From Auriscalpium vulgare (lineage: Eukaryota; Basidiomycota; Agaricomycetes; Russulales; Auriscalpiaceae): 64,000 bases of DNA. The position numbers and the translations under genes were made by a program. This document shows, one piece after another, positions 25,201 through 36,311 of the stretch. The notes under the pieces are model-generated. The model worked only from the letters and a program-made list of their open reading frames with translations. It searched no databases and had not been told where the DNA came from. How positions within the stretch are numbered: position 1 is the stretch's first letter; each line of letters begins with the position of its first letter. The DNA is taken from the NCBI GenBank assembly GCA_019915015.1, contig JAHBBC010000032.1, positions 1 to 64,000 on the forward strand, given 5' to 3'.

Positions 25201-26454
25201 ATCTGCGACTAAGATTTCATCTTCAGTCACGTTCTTCTCGCAAATCTGTGGAGCCGTTGTTGGGTCCATCCTCAATTACATCATGCTTATCAGTGAGCTA
25301 CTGCCGCCTCCCTGCGAATGCGTAATCTGAACCACTCGATCCTTTCCAGACATCATCGACAGTGAGTACTCCGTGGTGTCGCTCAGACCCAGCTGACATG
25401 AAATGTACAGACAACCGCCCCGCCCTTCTCTCCATCTCCGGTACTCGTCTGTGGTCGGGCCAGAATCCACAGTCGTTCAACTCCAAGTAAGTGTTTCTCC
25501 TTCGTTGAACTCTTTCTCAATGTCTTATTCAACTCTAGTGCGATCTCTTGGGGCGCGCTGGGGCCCGAGATGTTCGGCCGTAACGGGACATACTTCATGG
25601 TCCCCGTCGCTCTCGCCATCGGTGTCTTCCTCCCGCTCCCATTCTACTTCCTGCATCGCAAATACCCGAAGGCAGGGTTCGATTATATTGTCATGCCCAT
25701 CATTACACAGGTATGTATCTTCAACGCATCGTTATTAGCGCGACTGATTTTTCATTTTATCGCAGTATTCGGCTTGGTTGACTGTCGGCATCAATACGTC
25801 CATCACGTTCTCCGTTCTTATCGGCATATTTTCGCAATAGTTCGTCCGTTCATCTGCTGTAGAAATGCGTGTTGACCCACTGTGATAGTTGGGTTCGAAG
25901 GCGTTACCCGCGTTGGTTCACCAAGGTCAGTTGATTCTTGACCTACCACGGTTCCGGTCTGATTCATTGCCCTTGTAGTACAAGTAGGTCGTGACGGCGC
26001 AACTGATATCCCGCACATATCTGACATGCGCCTTCAAGCTACATTGTCTCAGGTGCTATCGTAAGTTGGTTCAAACAGGCTTTCGAGACAGCGCTAACCT
26101 TCTCATCTCTTATAGGACGGTGGAACACAAGGTCTGTCCCGTGCTTATTCGAGCGTCCTGTTAAGACGACAAGCTGACTGTGCCATAACTTTCACTAATT
26201 CTAACCAGTCATGATCTTCATCCTGGTGAGCGTCATGTCCACCGCCCTCAGTGTCTAGCCGTCTCTCCAGCTGATCATCCCCGCCAGTCCTTTGCCGTCT
26301 TCGGTGCCTCCGGAACCGCGCACGACTTCCCCACCTGGGTCCGTCCCTTTTCTCGCCCGCGCCTCGCCTCCCAGCTAACGCCCAGATCCAGTGGGGCAAC
26401 CCGTCCCTCGACGCCGGCCTGTCCGCTGACAGGTGCAAAGCGCCGGTGAACTGA
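22272..26454 (+). CDS. OPT-family oligopeptide transporter
   Basis: I can trace about 36 short exons with GT-AG introns, all keeping frame, for a protein of roughly 750 aa. The N-terminus MSAASEELKYKDEKAVYGGS is cytosolic and charged. Many hydrophobic segments follow, with OPT-family landmarks: GRFL-like region around ARLFLLLISYFLGNLMAWAI, FWGVFLVVGIWEIVPQYMFP, NYIGG, GLTYIFMVALYYGNIWKAK, MYGTMYGQHTMNQAMTLLAD, LGHYSKVPMRVTFFSQ, ISWGALGPEMFG and KYNYIVSGAIDGGTQ. The family imports small peptides or glutathione-like substrates with protons at the plasma membrane. The end WGNPSLDAGLSADRCKAPVN fits a complete C-terminus. An apparent TAG at 25985 is removed by an intron at 25984-26038. It looks intact. 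Confidence 0.85.
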
Positions 26455-27875
26455 ACGCGTTCGGTTATCCACAGACTGGCTGCAATGACGGCACCTACTA
26501 CTCGAACTCACGCTCTTCATGTTCATGTGACACCCTGACGCCCCCGCGCCTGTGCCGCGCGATGTGTATGACCTCAATGAAAGACTCTCGCTCTGGAATG
26601 ACGTTTATATCATCCGCGATACCGTCGCGCTTTGAACTCCACGCGAGCAGGAGCAGGAGCGGTCGCGCTGGTCTACGCGACGCCGACGAAGCTTCAACGC
26701 CGATGTGAAGCACCACCACCAGGCCCGTGCGCTAGACGCATCGCCCCATCGAGCTGACGCAGGGGCTGCGATGGGCTGAGATAGGCACTCGGTGCCCGCC
26801 CGCATGGCTTCTCTCGCCCTCTCCCGGTCTCCCTTCCCATACCCTTCCCTTCGCAGCATTGCCGCGCTTCTTCGAGTGGCGGGAGGTCGGAGATGAGATG
26901 CAGGTGGTTTGCGTGAGCTGGTGGAATGAATGAGCGAATGGGCTGGTAAGCGCGTACTTGGCTTCTTGTGAAAGAGGTCGGAAGACGATGCGTCGGCTGC
27001 ATTCTAATCCTGAATCTGGACGGGTCGAAGGCAGTCTCCCTTCGAAGAACAGAATTCTCCGGATGTGTGTGAGCATCCGAGACCCGGCCTGTCAATCATC
27101 ACCTCCTGTCTCGTGGCCAGCGTTCCCTGCCGCTGCAGTCAAAGTTGTCCTCGTATAGCTTGAGCCCGAATCGCGAGCCCTTTGACACGTCCACACGTGT
27201 GTAATCTTTTGTCCTCAACGTCTGCTTCTCCCGAATACGGTACATCCTCCGAGTTCATTTAACTGGCAGCTTCTCTCGATCGTAAATGAAGCCGCGTGCG
27301 CACGCACATCAAAGACGTCGCGTCGCGTGCTGATTGAGATGTGCAGCCCTGGCTAGGTCCGCGGTCATTAGCACCTGAACAACCCCCATGGCCAAGGAGT
27401 AAGCACATCGGCATTGTGCTGCGGTCGACGTCATTCATTAATGGTGCTATTCTACAGTCCTAGGTAGGTACAACAGTTGGATGTTTATGTACAGTATTGC
27501 GTACTGTGCCTCTAGCTACTCGGTACACATCATACAGCGCAGCAACACGTCATGATACACATGGGAACTGATGGGAAAGATGGACGTGAAGCGTGGCGGA
27601 AAGTTTTGCGGGTGACACGGAGATGAAAGACAGGACAAGAAAAACGTGGGGGGATGCGTGGGTAGATGGAGGGATCAGGGTCTATGAAGCCCTGGAGGAG
27701 GTATGCGGATCGGAAAAAGAGAGACGATGAAGAGAACAAGACAAGACGAACGATGATACCACAAGGAGAAGGAAGAAATGGCCGAGACACAAGGACAACG
27801 CACCACGAAGCAAGCAACAATCGACACCCTAGTGTCCGCTGCACTACTCGCGTATCCGTGACCATGACGCCCCCA
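26455..27875. other. Convergent intergenic region
   Basis: The region lies between the 3' ends of the OPT transporter (plus) and the low-complexity gene (minus). Open frames here have no recognisable motif or splice structure. Confidence 0.45.
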
Positions 27876-29479
27876 TCACATCCGCGTCGTGCTCTCCGCT
27901 CTCCTCCGCAAAACCCTTCTCCCACCATCTGACCCTCCCGCGCTCGGCGTGCTCCCACCACCGCCGATATGCGGGTGGAAGATGCGCTGAAGCAGCGGGC
28001 GTTTCTGAGTCGGCGACTCTGGGGGCGGGGCAGCGTAAATTTGATGCCGATTGCGTGTTGGGGAGGTAGGGTAGGACTGGGACGGCGTGGGCGGCTACGA
28101 AAGAGAAACGAAGGGTCAGCAAGGAACGGCAGAAATGACAAGACGATACGCACCACGACGCGGACCTTTTGCCCTGCGCTTGGAATGACATAGTACGTGC
28201 TACCCGAGCTCACGCTGTCGCCGTCGTCGTCCATGCCCCGCCTTCCCTTGGGGTGCAGAGACGGACTCGGGGTGCGCGAGAAGACCTCGAGTAAACGCCC
28301 GCGCGCTCGACTCGTCGTCGGGTCAGATATTGAAGGCCCGAGCTTGCGCGGCGCATGGGGGCCGCCGTGCGGATAAGTTCCATACGCGTCAGCGGAGTGG
28401 TTGGAGGGATTGGAGTGGGAGGGCAGAATGCGCGGCGGGTTGTAGCTGTACCCGGAGTCCGGGGCATGAGCTGCGGGCGCATAGACAATCGCCGGGGGGC
28501 GGTGCGAGGAAGAAGCGTGCGAATGGTGCCCGTGAGACGAGTGCTGCGAATGAGAGTGCGAAGAGGAATGGGAGTGGTGCGAGGGCGAGCGGTGCGCAGA
28601 GGACGGCGCGTGGTGTGGCGCATGGTGTCCTGTATGATGCGAAGTAGCGGGTCTAGGCATTGAACCTCCATAAGTCGAATGTTGTTGCGATTGCTGCGGA
28701 TAGTGCGGCGTCGGCGTCGAGTCTTCCTCCGGATTAGCACCCCGCGCGCCTGCGTTTGGATACGCGTACACAGGCGACGGCGACACAATGGAAGGGGACG
28801 CGGGGGACGCGGGTGCCGGCGGCGTGTAGATCATCTGCAGGCCACGCGCAGAGGAGCCGTTGGAGTGCATCGAGCGCGAGCGCGAAGACGCCGAGGGTGC
28901 GGGCGGCGGATGCGCAGAGTGTGCACTAGTAGGGGAGGGGTACGCGGGATGCGTGGAGTGTGCACTAGTAGGGGAAGGGTATGCGGGACGCCCAAGCTGC
29001 GATCTCGTCGGGGAGGGGTGAATTTGGATTGTCTCGGGCTGCGGAGAGAAGACTGGTGGCGGGGGCGGCGGTATGTAGAGCGCCCCGACGGACGGTGGGT
29101 GGCGAATGTAGGGGTTTGAGGGCGGGTAGCCTGCTGCCTGGCTCGCAGATCTCGAGCGCTGCGGGTGCGAAGACAAAGGCTGCTGCTGCTGGGGCTTGTG
29201 TGGCGCAGACCACTGCTGAGCGGCCTGTGGGTGAGAGACGGGGACGTCGGGCCGCCCGTCCGGCCAGCGCAGGACCATGCGCGGGGGCTGCGAGTGCGAG
29301 CTCTCCGCGTCGGAGTCGTCGTCGGGCGAGGAGAGCCCATCTTCTGTGTCGCTGACAAGAGAGGGCGCCACAGAAGGGGATGACACCGTCGGACCGAGGG
29401 TCGCGATCCAGTTGGCGGTACGTGCGCGAGAGGCGAGATACGCCTCGACCGCGACGGGGTCGGAAGTGTACTCGCTCAT
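27876..29479 (-). CDS. His/Ser/Pro-rich low-complexity protein
   Basis: Exons 29479-28154 and 28094-27876 (59 nt intron, GTGCGT...CGTAG) give 514 aa. The first 60 residues are the most ordered (MSEYTSDPVAVEAYLASRAR, then an acidic DDDSDAE stretch). The rest is Pro/Ser/His/Gln-rich: a run of prolines near residue 145, two 13-aa repeats of the AYPSPTSAHS type, and a His/Ser tract around residues 310-350 with HH and SHS pairs. It ends in KRPLLQRIFHPHIGGG and a basic tail. Such sequence suggests a disordered nuclear or signalling protein; the His-rich tract could bind metal (inference). No domain family is recognised. The ATG at 29479 opens the frame, with TATAAAG at 29574-29580 about 95 bp upstream. 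Confidence 0.68.
28919..28996 (-). repeat. Two tandem 39 bp coding repeats
   Basis: Two copies of a 39 bp unit around TGTGCACTAGTAGGGG encode consecutive 13-residue blocks (AYPSPTSAHS plus THP or AHP) in the low-complexity protein. Confidence 0.7.
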
Positions 29480-29573
29480 GTGTAAAGAGTTGGTGTGCAA
29501 GAAGGAATGGAGGGGATAGAGGATCAAAGGATCCAGGAAGAAAGGGAGTCCTCGGGGCGCGGGGAGCGCGGCT

Positions 29574-29580
29574 CTTTATA
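29574..29580 (-). promoter_or_regulatory. TATA box of the low-complexity gene
   Basis: TATAAAG on the minus strand about 95 bp upstream of the ATG at 29479. Confidence 0.4.
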
Positions 29581-31680
29581 CTTCGCGGTGCAATTTTCCC
29601 GGGGGGTCGCGGACGGTCAGCCGAATGACGTTCGAATGTTTGATCGGTCTTCGTCGAGGGCTGTGTAGACCTTGTCCGAGCTGCGCGAACCGCGACGCAG
29701 TCTTGCACAACGTGGTTCCAACGAGGCCAGGGCAGGACCCCGGATGGTAATAGACTGAGCAGGAAAGCCAGTGGAGTGCGGAGGAGCCATATTGGGATAT
29801 AAATATGGTTCACTACGCAGACAAATCCCTGAGATAGTGCCTGAGCCATTGTTCCCTCAGTTCGGCAGAGCTGGGGAGATGCCCAGAGCAGGCCGTCTTT
29901 GCCAGCAAAGCCCTCCTTGTTAAGTAGCCCGGGCCCAGCAATATGGACATCAGGCTTGATGGCGGGGAAAACCGTGAGGGCCACAGCGACGTGAGGCTGA
30001 GATTCCGGTGAGCTGTGACACAGAACGCGAGCTGGAGCCTAGGCAGAACTTGAGCGGGTCGAAGATGTAGAGGGAGCGCTCAAGGCAAAGTTCGACGAAT
30101 ACGAACGGCAGCGGACGTGTCCGGGGTCCTTCTGACGGCCCACGACGGTCCGCCAGTTCGACAACGTTGAGTCATCTGTTCGACTTTCACCATCTCACGA
30201 ACGCTTTCTCCGACAGCCCAGCCGTGTCTAGCACGCTCACAGAACTCTCTGGCACGTATGTTGACTCATCGGCATCGTCTGTGATTCGCATCGGCGAATC
30301 GGCGCTCACCTGACACCCAGTGCATCCACACGTCGCTGCGATTGCCTACGTTCGCAGCACGCTGGCGAGTGTCGTGATATCTTGGCCCACGTATCATGGT
30401 AAGCTACGCGTCTTCCTCTAAAGCCGCGAATCTCTTCAATATGATTCATCAAGTCGACGCGCAGGCCGCGTGCCGATGTCCCAGTCACAGAAGCCCTGCG
30501 CTATGCCTGCGCTTTCTGCGAGCAGATGTCCCCATCCAGCGGTGCCGTTCTCACAGCTCGCGGACAAGGTTCAGACGCTGGCCCAGGAGTGTTTGCGGCA
30601 GTTCGTGCACGTTTGAACAGGCATATCATCGCGGCCGCGTTCCCAGCGCTTTCGGCATCTCTAGACTGTGCTGATGCTCACCGGACATCGGTCCTCGATG
30701 CCGTTGTTGTTGTTGTAAGCTACTGTGCGTATTCCTGTTTTACGAGTTTTCCTACGCCGTTGACCAAAGGATGCAAGGCGAAGATAGCGGATGGCAGTAT
30801 TTTAAGGAGCGCTAGTGACTTCCAGTTCTTTTGGAGCTCCTGGCGTTTGAATGGCCAGAGCTTGGCTTCTCCGATGGACACTGGTCGGTACTTCTGCGGT
30901 CCGCACCCACCACCCACCTCATCCGTGCCACAGACGCTTCTTGGAGCACTCTCTCCTCGCACCCTATGTCGGCGCTCTCCTACAGGTCAAGTGGTCGCGA
31001 ATACCCGGCCAAGAAGCCCACAGCAACCCACATCCGCTGGCCACCAGTTTTACATCTGCCAACTCCGAGCCCCGCGGCACGTACATAGCTCTGTGGACGC
31101 TCTGCCTTTCTCGGCAAATGACGCAGCTGCACTACCTGCCTTCGTCGTATGAACAGCGCATGTTGTCGTCCTCGAGGCTCAAATTGTAGCTTATCGCATC
31201 ATAGGTGATCTAAAGGGTTAAATCAATCACAATTTTGGCTTCGATGGGCCAGTACGGTCATGCCTTCGATGGAACGTTCGTGCCGCACCAGCCTGAGTCA
31301 ATATCACCCTTCTTCCTCCGCGAAAGTGACTGCCTTTGATACGTCAGGTTCCTTTCCTTGCCGTACCATTCGTGTAGGTTGCGCCGCGTCAGGAAAGACC
31401 TAAAGAATATATATGTGTCATCCTTTCCTTATCGTACCTTTCGTGTAGGTTGCGCCGCGTCAGGAAAGACCGAGAGGATAAATTGATGAACTCCGTTAAT
31501 TATGCGCGGGTTGTAGCAAATACTCATCGGAGCGGAGGGGAACCTCGTGCTGATGTTTGTCGCAGATCTAGAGGTTTTTAGTTGAGCGCGTGAGAACTTC
31601 GCCTCAGCCCTCCAGTTTGCGCCGCGTTTGTCTCCTGCTCTGTTCACAACCTCGCGCACGCTGCATTCCCCACTTCGAGC
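29581..31680. other. Divergent intergenic region
   Basis: The 2.1 kb between the divergent low-complexity gene and the Rrp46-like gene. Frames such as 30526-31152 (plus) do not show family motifs. A 50 bp direct repeat pair (31351-31471) lies near the right end. Confidence 0.4.
31351..31471. repeat. Pair of 50 bp direct repeats with inverted ends
   Basis: Two 50 bp copies, 31351-31400 and 31422-31471, share TTCGTGTAGGTTGCGCCGCG and differ at only a few positions. Each unit begins CCTTTCCTT and ends AGGAAAGACC, so the ends are near-inverted and could form a stem. A 21 bp AT-rich spacer separates them. Confidence 0.7.
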
Positions 31681-32609
31681 ATGTCTTCAAGGAGCGATGG
31701 CCGTCCAGCAGGAGAAGCCAGGACAATAGCGATCGTATACGAGAAACTGGACAGGGCAGACGGTTCAGCAAGCTTCGCCTTCGGTGCGTCGCGCTCTGCT
31801 CATCCACGGACCGCCGCTAATCCCAACATCCTCACCGCCCACCAGGCAGCACAAAGGCCCTCGCATCCGTCTCCGGGCCCATCGAGGTCCGCCTCGCCGC
31901 TGAACAGCCCTCCAAAGCGACCTTCGAAGTCTCCGTGCGTCCGCTCTCCGGCGTCCCCGGCACCGAGTCGAAAGCCCTCTCCGCGTCCCTGCGCGCGCTG
32001 CTCGCGCCCGCGCTCATCCTGTCGCGCAACCCGCGGACGCTCGTGCAGCTCGTCGTGCAGTCGCTCGCGCCGAGCCGCCAGACGGGCACGGGCACGGGCT
32101 TGTTCGGCGCGCCGCTGATGGCGGCGATGGTCAACGCGGCGACGCTCGCGCTGCTCAACGCGGGGTCCGTGCCGATGGCGGGCGTCGTGTGCGCTGTTGC
32201 CGTGGCGCGGGTGAGGCCGTCGGCGGCGGGTGCCTCGTCGCCCGCGCTTGTGCTCGACCCGACGGAGGACGAGCTGGCTGCGTCGGACGGAGGCGGGTGC
32301 TTCGCCTTTATCTTTGCCGCACATCCGACTCCAGAGCAGTCCGATGCGCAGTTCGGCTCGAGGCTGGTGTGGACCGATTGGCGCGTGACGGGCGGTGGGA
32401 CGGACGTCGACGAGCTCGCGCGCGCGAAGCTGCTCGCGCGGTCGGGCGTGGAGCATGTTTGGCAGCAGGTGAAGGAAAGCATTGGGCGGGCAGCCGTGGT
32501 CCCTGCGCCTGGTCTCTCACAAAAGCCATCGAAGCCTGCGAAGACCGAGGATGTGGAGATGAAGGTCGACGAGGAGGAGGAGGACGATGATGCGAAAATG
32601 GAGATATAG
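31681..32609 (+). CDS. Exosome complex component Rrp46-like (RNase PH fold)
   Basis: Exons 31681-31783 and 31846-32609 (62 nt intron) give 288 aa. The sequence reads as a eukaryotic RNase PH-type exosome ring subunit: SFAFGSTKALASVSGPIEVR near the start, LILSRNPRTLVQLVVQSL, then GAPLMAAMVNAATLALLNAGSVPMAGVVCAVA, the conserved core of Rrp46/EXOSC5-type proteins. These subunits build the non-catalytic six-member ring through which RNA is threaded to Rrp44 and Rrp6 for processing or decay in nucleus and cytoplasm. The C-terminus is a Lys/Glu/Asp-rich acidic tail (EDVEMKVDEEEEDDD). The start at 31681 opens with MSSRSDGRPAGEARTIAIVY. Assignment to Rrp46 rather than another RNase PH subunit (for example Mtr3) is likely but not certain. 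Confidence 0.8.
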
Positions 32610-33087
32610 GTGTCTGTTTGGCTGTCATCGGTAAGTTCGTTGTAATTCCCTTGTTTCTATCCTGACCGCCGTGGTTGTGCGCAATACTTAGATGGGCCAT
32701 CGGGACGCTGTTCGCTCGTAGCGACACACACCCAACCCTAGTCAATGTCTGGCCGAGCTTTGTGGCACCATGGCCAGGGCGATCTAAGTCGACGACGACG
32801 GGACGCTTTCTGGCAGGAAGCGGGGTCGATGTGCATCAGGCTCTCCAGTTCATCACAAAACCGTAGAGTGTTACCCGTCGCACAACAATTGACGAAACAC
32901 ATCTGTTTCGGTTTTGGCGTCGAGCGGTCATTCCAACACACAAAAGCTATAAGGTCATTTGAAACGCATTTTGGCATCGATTGTATCGAAAATGTGATAG
33001 ATAGTGGATACATTATTTGCTTTTGGAATATACGCCGTTCTACGCAAAGTCATTCTACTCTTGCTCAACTCCATGATTTTTCTGTTA
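32610..33087. other. Convergent intergenic region
   Basis: Lies between the 3' ends of the Rrp46-like gene and pseudokinase D. No coding signal seen. Confidence 0.5.
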
Positions 33088-34650
33088 TTACAATTTCTTC
33101 CGCGGTAAGCGCGCTCCTGGGGCAACAAGGAGCAGGCCCATCTTCCTTTTGATCGACTTGATCGACTTCTTCGTATTGCGACACATGCCCGACGCTGACT
33201 GGGTCGTCCAGCATGCTCCGGAGTGCTCTGACGGTGGTGTCTGGGGCGTCGGGCTGGAGTATTCGCTAGGTAGCTTTTCGGAGAAGTCCTCCTTGAACGT
33301 GTAGAGAGCGGAGCGGAGCGGGCATTCGGGACGCCGGTTCGGGACGATGTCGAGGAGTTCATGTGGGAGGTGCTCGTCAACCAGCGTGGATGTCGCGGAG
33401 CCCACATCTCGCCACGTCGACCGGTCCGAGGATGGCGTCGCAAAAGAGTCTTCTTCAAAACTCTCTACGCTTGAAGATGGCGGCGACGCCAGCCCTGAGA
33501 CTAGCTGCATCTTTTCCTCCTCCCCGTCGGACGAGTCGGCATCCTCCTCTTCCCACGACGAGTCCGAGTCCGCGGTATACACCTCCCGCGGCCAGCACGC
33601 CACGCCCTGATGAAACACGGCGTCATCTGCATAGAAGGCGGTAACGCTTGAAAGAGCGCGGCCCAGGTCTAGCGAGACAATGCGGTCACGCCAATTGACC
33701 TGAAGCATGGAGCATAATATGGTGTTTGCCTCCTTCGAGATCGGCAGAGCGGTCGACAGAAAATGGGCAGGATTGCGTGAATAAGCCCGGAACAGGGTAT
33801 CGGAGGAAACTGCACATGGCCAGGGATCCCGTCCGATGATGAGGTTCACCAGGATGATGCCAAGTGACCACATGTCACTGGCCTGCAAATAACAGGGTCC
33901 CGAGGGGGCAGCCATGACACGGTTGCGTTCTGAAACTCGCGTCAAAATGCTGCTTGAAAGTCAACATCGAGGTTCTTGGAACTCACCAGGACTGGTGTGA
34001 GGCCCCTTGGAGCATGCCTTCTCGCCTTGTAGTTTCCAAACGACATCGAGATCGTCAGTCGCGTGTTCGAAACCGGTCAAGAAGGCGCGAAGGCCACCAC
34101 TGGAGCAGAGTATCTTCTTCAGCTTCAGGTCTCGATGATAGATCCCCTGGGAGTGACAAAATGCTACGGCATCTAGGATCTGGAGGAAGACGTCTTTGAT
34201 GACTTCGTCTCGGCCGACATAACGCTGCATTTGGCGAATCTGGTGGGCTAGGTCGCCATCGGGGCAATGGTCCATGATAAGGAAGGAAAGACCGCGCTCC
34301 TCGACAATGCGATGCAGGGTGACGACGTGCGCATGCACAGATGCGAGCTGATGCAGGGCAGCTCCTCGCAGGTGTCGCAGGTGCTGGGCCTGGGCCCGAC
34401 GTTCGGAGGCACTGGCGGCCAACCCGGGCGGCTTGAGTATACACTTCACGGCGTATAATCGCGGCTGGTTGACGGGCTTTGGACCAACCGCGCGATACAC
34501 GACGCGATATGGCGAGTACACGATGACTGACGCAAGTTGGAGAGAATCTCTGTCGATGGAGGAGCCGAGAGGAGGGGCGCCAGTGGGGCTACATGGTATC
34601 AACATACCACTCCGCTGCATCACGCAGGGAGGAGAAGGAATTTTGTTCAT
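33088..34650 (-). CDS. Ran1-like protein pseudokinase, paralogue D
   Basis: Exons 34650-33987 and 33929-33088 (57 nt intron at the same phase-1 SP|E position as in A and B) give 501 aa. The N-lobe has LYAVKC with the beta-3 Lys, but the alpha-C Glu position reads RGAALHQLAS. The catalytic loop keeps HRD (YHRDLKLKKIL) while the metal-binding Asn is lost, and DFG is replaced by LTGFEH. SDMWSLGIILVNLIIGRDPW and NWRDRIVSLDL are the C-lobe landmarks. A long acidic Ser/Glu/Asp-rich insert (SSWEEEDADSSDGEEE) follows, then the family tail IKSIKRKMGLLLVAPGARLP. It is therefore degenerate in a different way from A and B. Catalysis is improbable; a regulatory role is inference. It starts at the only sensible ATG. 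Confidence 0.78.
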
Positions 34651-35239
34651 GGAGGTGGTCGGGGTGGCGGTGGCGATGAGCTAGGCGGTAACAGCTAGGG
34701 ACTGGGCCCGTGCAAACGGAGGGCGAGCCATGTTGCACTATATAGCGAGCAAGTGATCAACTGTTGCCAACAGTACAGCTAGTGGGACGTGAGCATCGAT
34801 GCAAAGTACAAGGCACGACTCCCATGAGACATCGAGAGTCATCAACGTTTCATCAAGCCATCAATTGGTTACGATTACAACGATAATGAGGAGTTGGGAG
34901 GCTGCGAGGTTCAACGACCTGTCAAACGACAGTCAGATACGACGGAAAGCTCATACGTAGCAGCATAAAGATGACGCGAACCGTGGACCGTTCCATAAAT
35001 CAGCCAGTCTGTCGCTGACACGCAGCAGGAGTCCAAAGCGTGACACTGCATCACTGATCCGTAGACATGCTCGATGTCATATGCGGGTAGGCGAAAATCG
35101 CAGTTGTCCGCAGTGGACTTGAGCGAATCCGTAAGAACGAAAAGTTGCGAGGTGGTCGCTGGCGCATGACGACCTCGAATCCTTGCTCGCCCCTCCCGGT
35201 TCCCTCCCTCCAAATTGACGCTCTCGTAGGGATAAATGT

Positions 35240-36186
35240 GCCCGGCGGGGCAAGGAATTGATTGATTGATCTTCGGCTTGATGGAGCTGATCGTCTTCTG
35301 TTCCGTAGCCATGTACGACATTGAGGCAGCGATAGTACTAAATATAGCCGTGATGATGTGGAAGATGTTTCACCTCCTCAGATCGCGGAGAACTCCAGGC
35401 GACGGAATAAGTTCCGCGAGAGCGCGCTTTAGCTTCTGGACGTCCTTGGTGCGCGAGATGGGGAGGGCGAAGAAGGATCAAATGTAGTGGCCCTTGAGAT
35501 GGCGACGACGGTCAGGGATGAAGGCACCGAGGCCCCATGCGATATCCGCTTGCGTCGATACCTCCGCCGCCCATGGGCTTAACGCCACCCCGTCCTCGAA
35601 TGGGACATCCTTGGCTTATAATAAGCAGATATGACAGCTCATTTCCCTCGACGGCGCGATGTAGACCGTCAATATAGGGGTATCAGGATGCGAGCCAGTG
35701 GAGAGGAGCTCCCGCAACCGTTGGCGAGATGGGCAGCTTGATCCAGGGGGAGCACTTCATGGCGTACGATCTCGACTCTCTGCGATGCCCCGACGCCACC
35801 ACCGAGCTGTCGATAGCGCGGTAGAAGATGCCGGGGTCGCCATGTTTGAGAATCGAGACTAGTTCGAGGGCGTGGTTGTCGCTGAATGTATCGAGGGAGG
35901 GTCGCGGACCACGCTGGAAGACGGCGACATTTTGCGGACGCTGCGGACGAAGATGATGGAAGGAGGGGAAAGACAGTCGGTGTTCGTGTGCGAAGGCGAT
36001 GGGACGCGGCGGGTGCGTGTAGTGCATGGGCGGGCAGACCACGCGGATATTGAGGTAAAGACGAGGTAAGAGGATGCCGCCATTGCGATAGATGAAACGA
36101 TGAACCAGAGCATGCATCGCAATTGCAGGACTCGTTCCCGTCGAGCTATGGTATGTGAGCAGGATGATTTCCGGAACTTCTTTCAT
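35240..36186 (-). pseudogene. Decayed Ran1-like pseudokinase, paralogue E
   Basis: Remnants of a fourth paralogue. From 36186 a frame reaches LELVSILKHGDPGIFYRAID and RSYAMKC (the beta-3 Lys region) and APLHWLAS before a stop at 35683. Shifting one frame continues the homology as YPYIDGLHRAVEGNELSYLL, which aligns with HPYVDTLHRVVEEDGYTFLI of paralogue B. The catalytic loop and C-lobe are not recognisable. The family tail reappears near 35321-35240 as TEQKTISSIKPKINQ. A frameshift plus loss of the central domain indicates a pseudogene rather than a shorter functional gene. Confidence 0.65.
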
Positions 36187-36311
36187 CGGTCGGTCCTAGA
36201 CCAAATAAAATAGCAATATGGCACCAGATGTGACGCTCTTACAGCCGGCTACACAAATAAAGCAGCAAATCAATAGAGGCATTTATTTCATCGCAACAAC
36301 ATCACACACCT

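Noticed and set aside
25985..25987. In-frame TAG in the OPT transporter, suggesting a pseudogene
   Set aside because: An intron at 25984-26038 (GTAGGT...TCAAG) removes it and yields the family sequence KYNYIVSGAIDGGTQ.
30526..31152. 208-codon plus frame
   Set aside because: No motif, no codon pattern like neighbouring genes, and no plausible splice partners.
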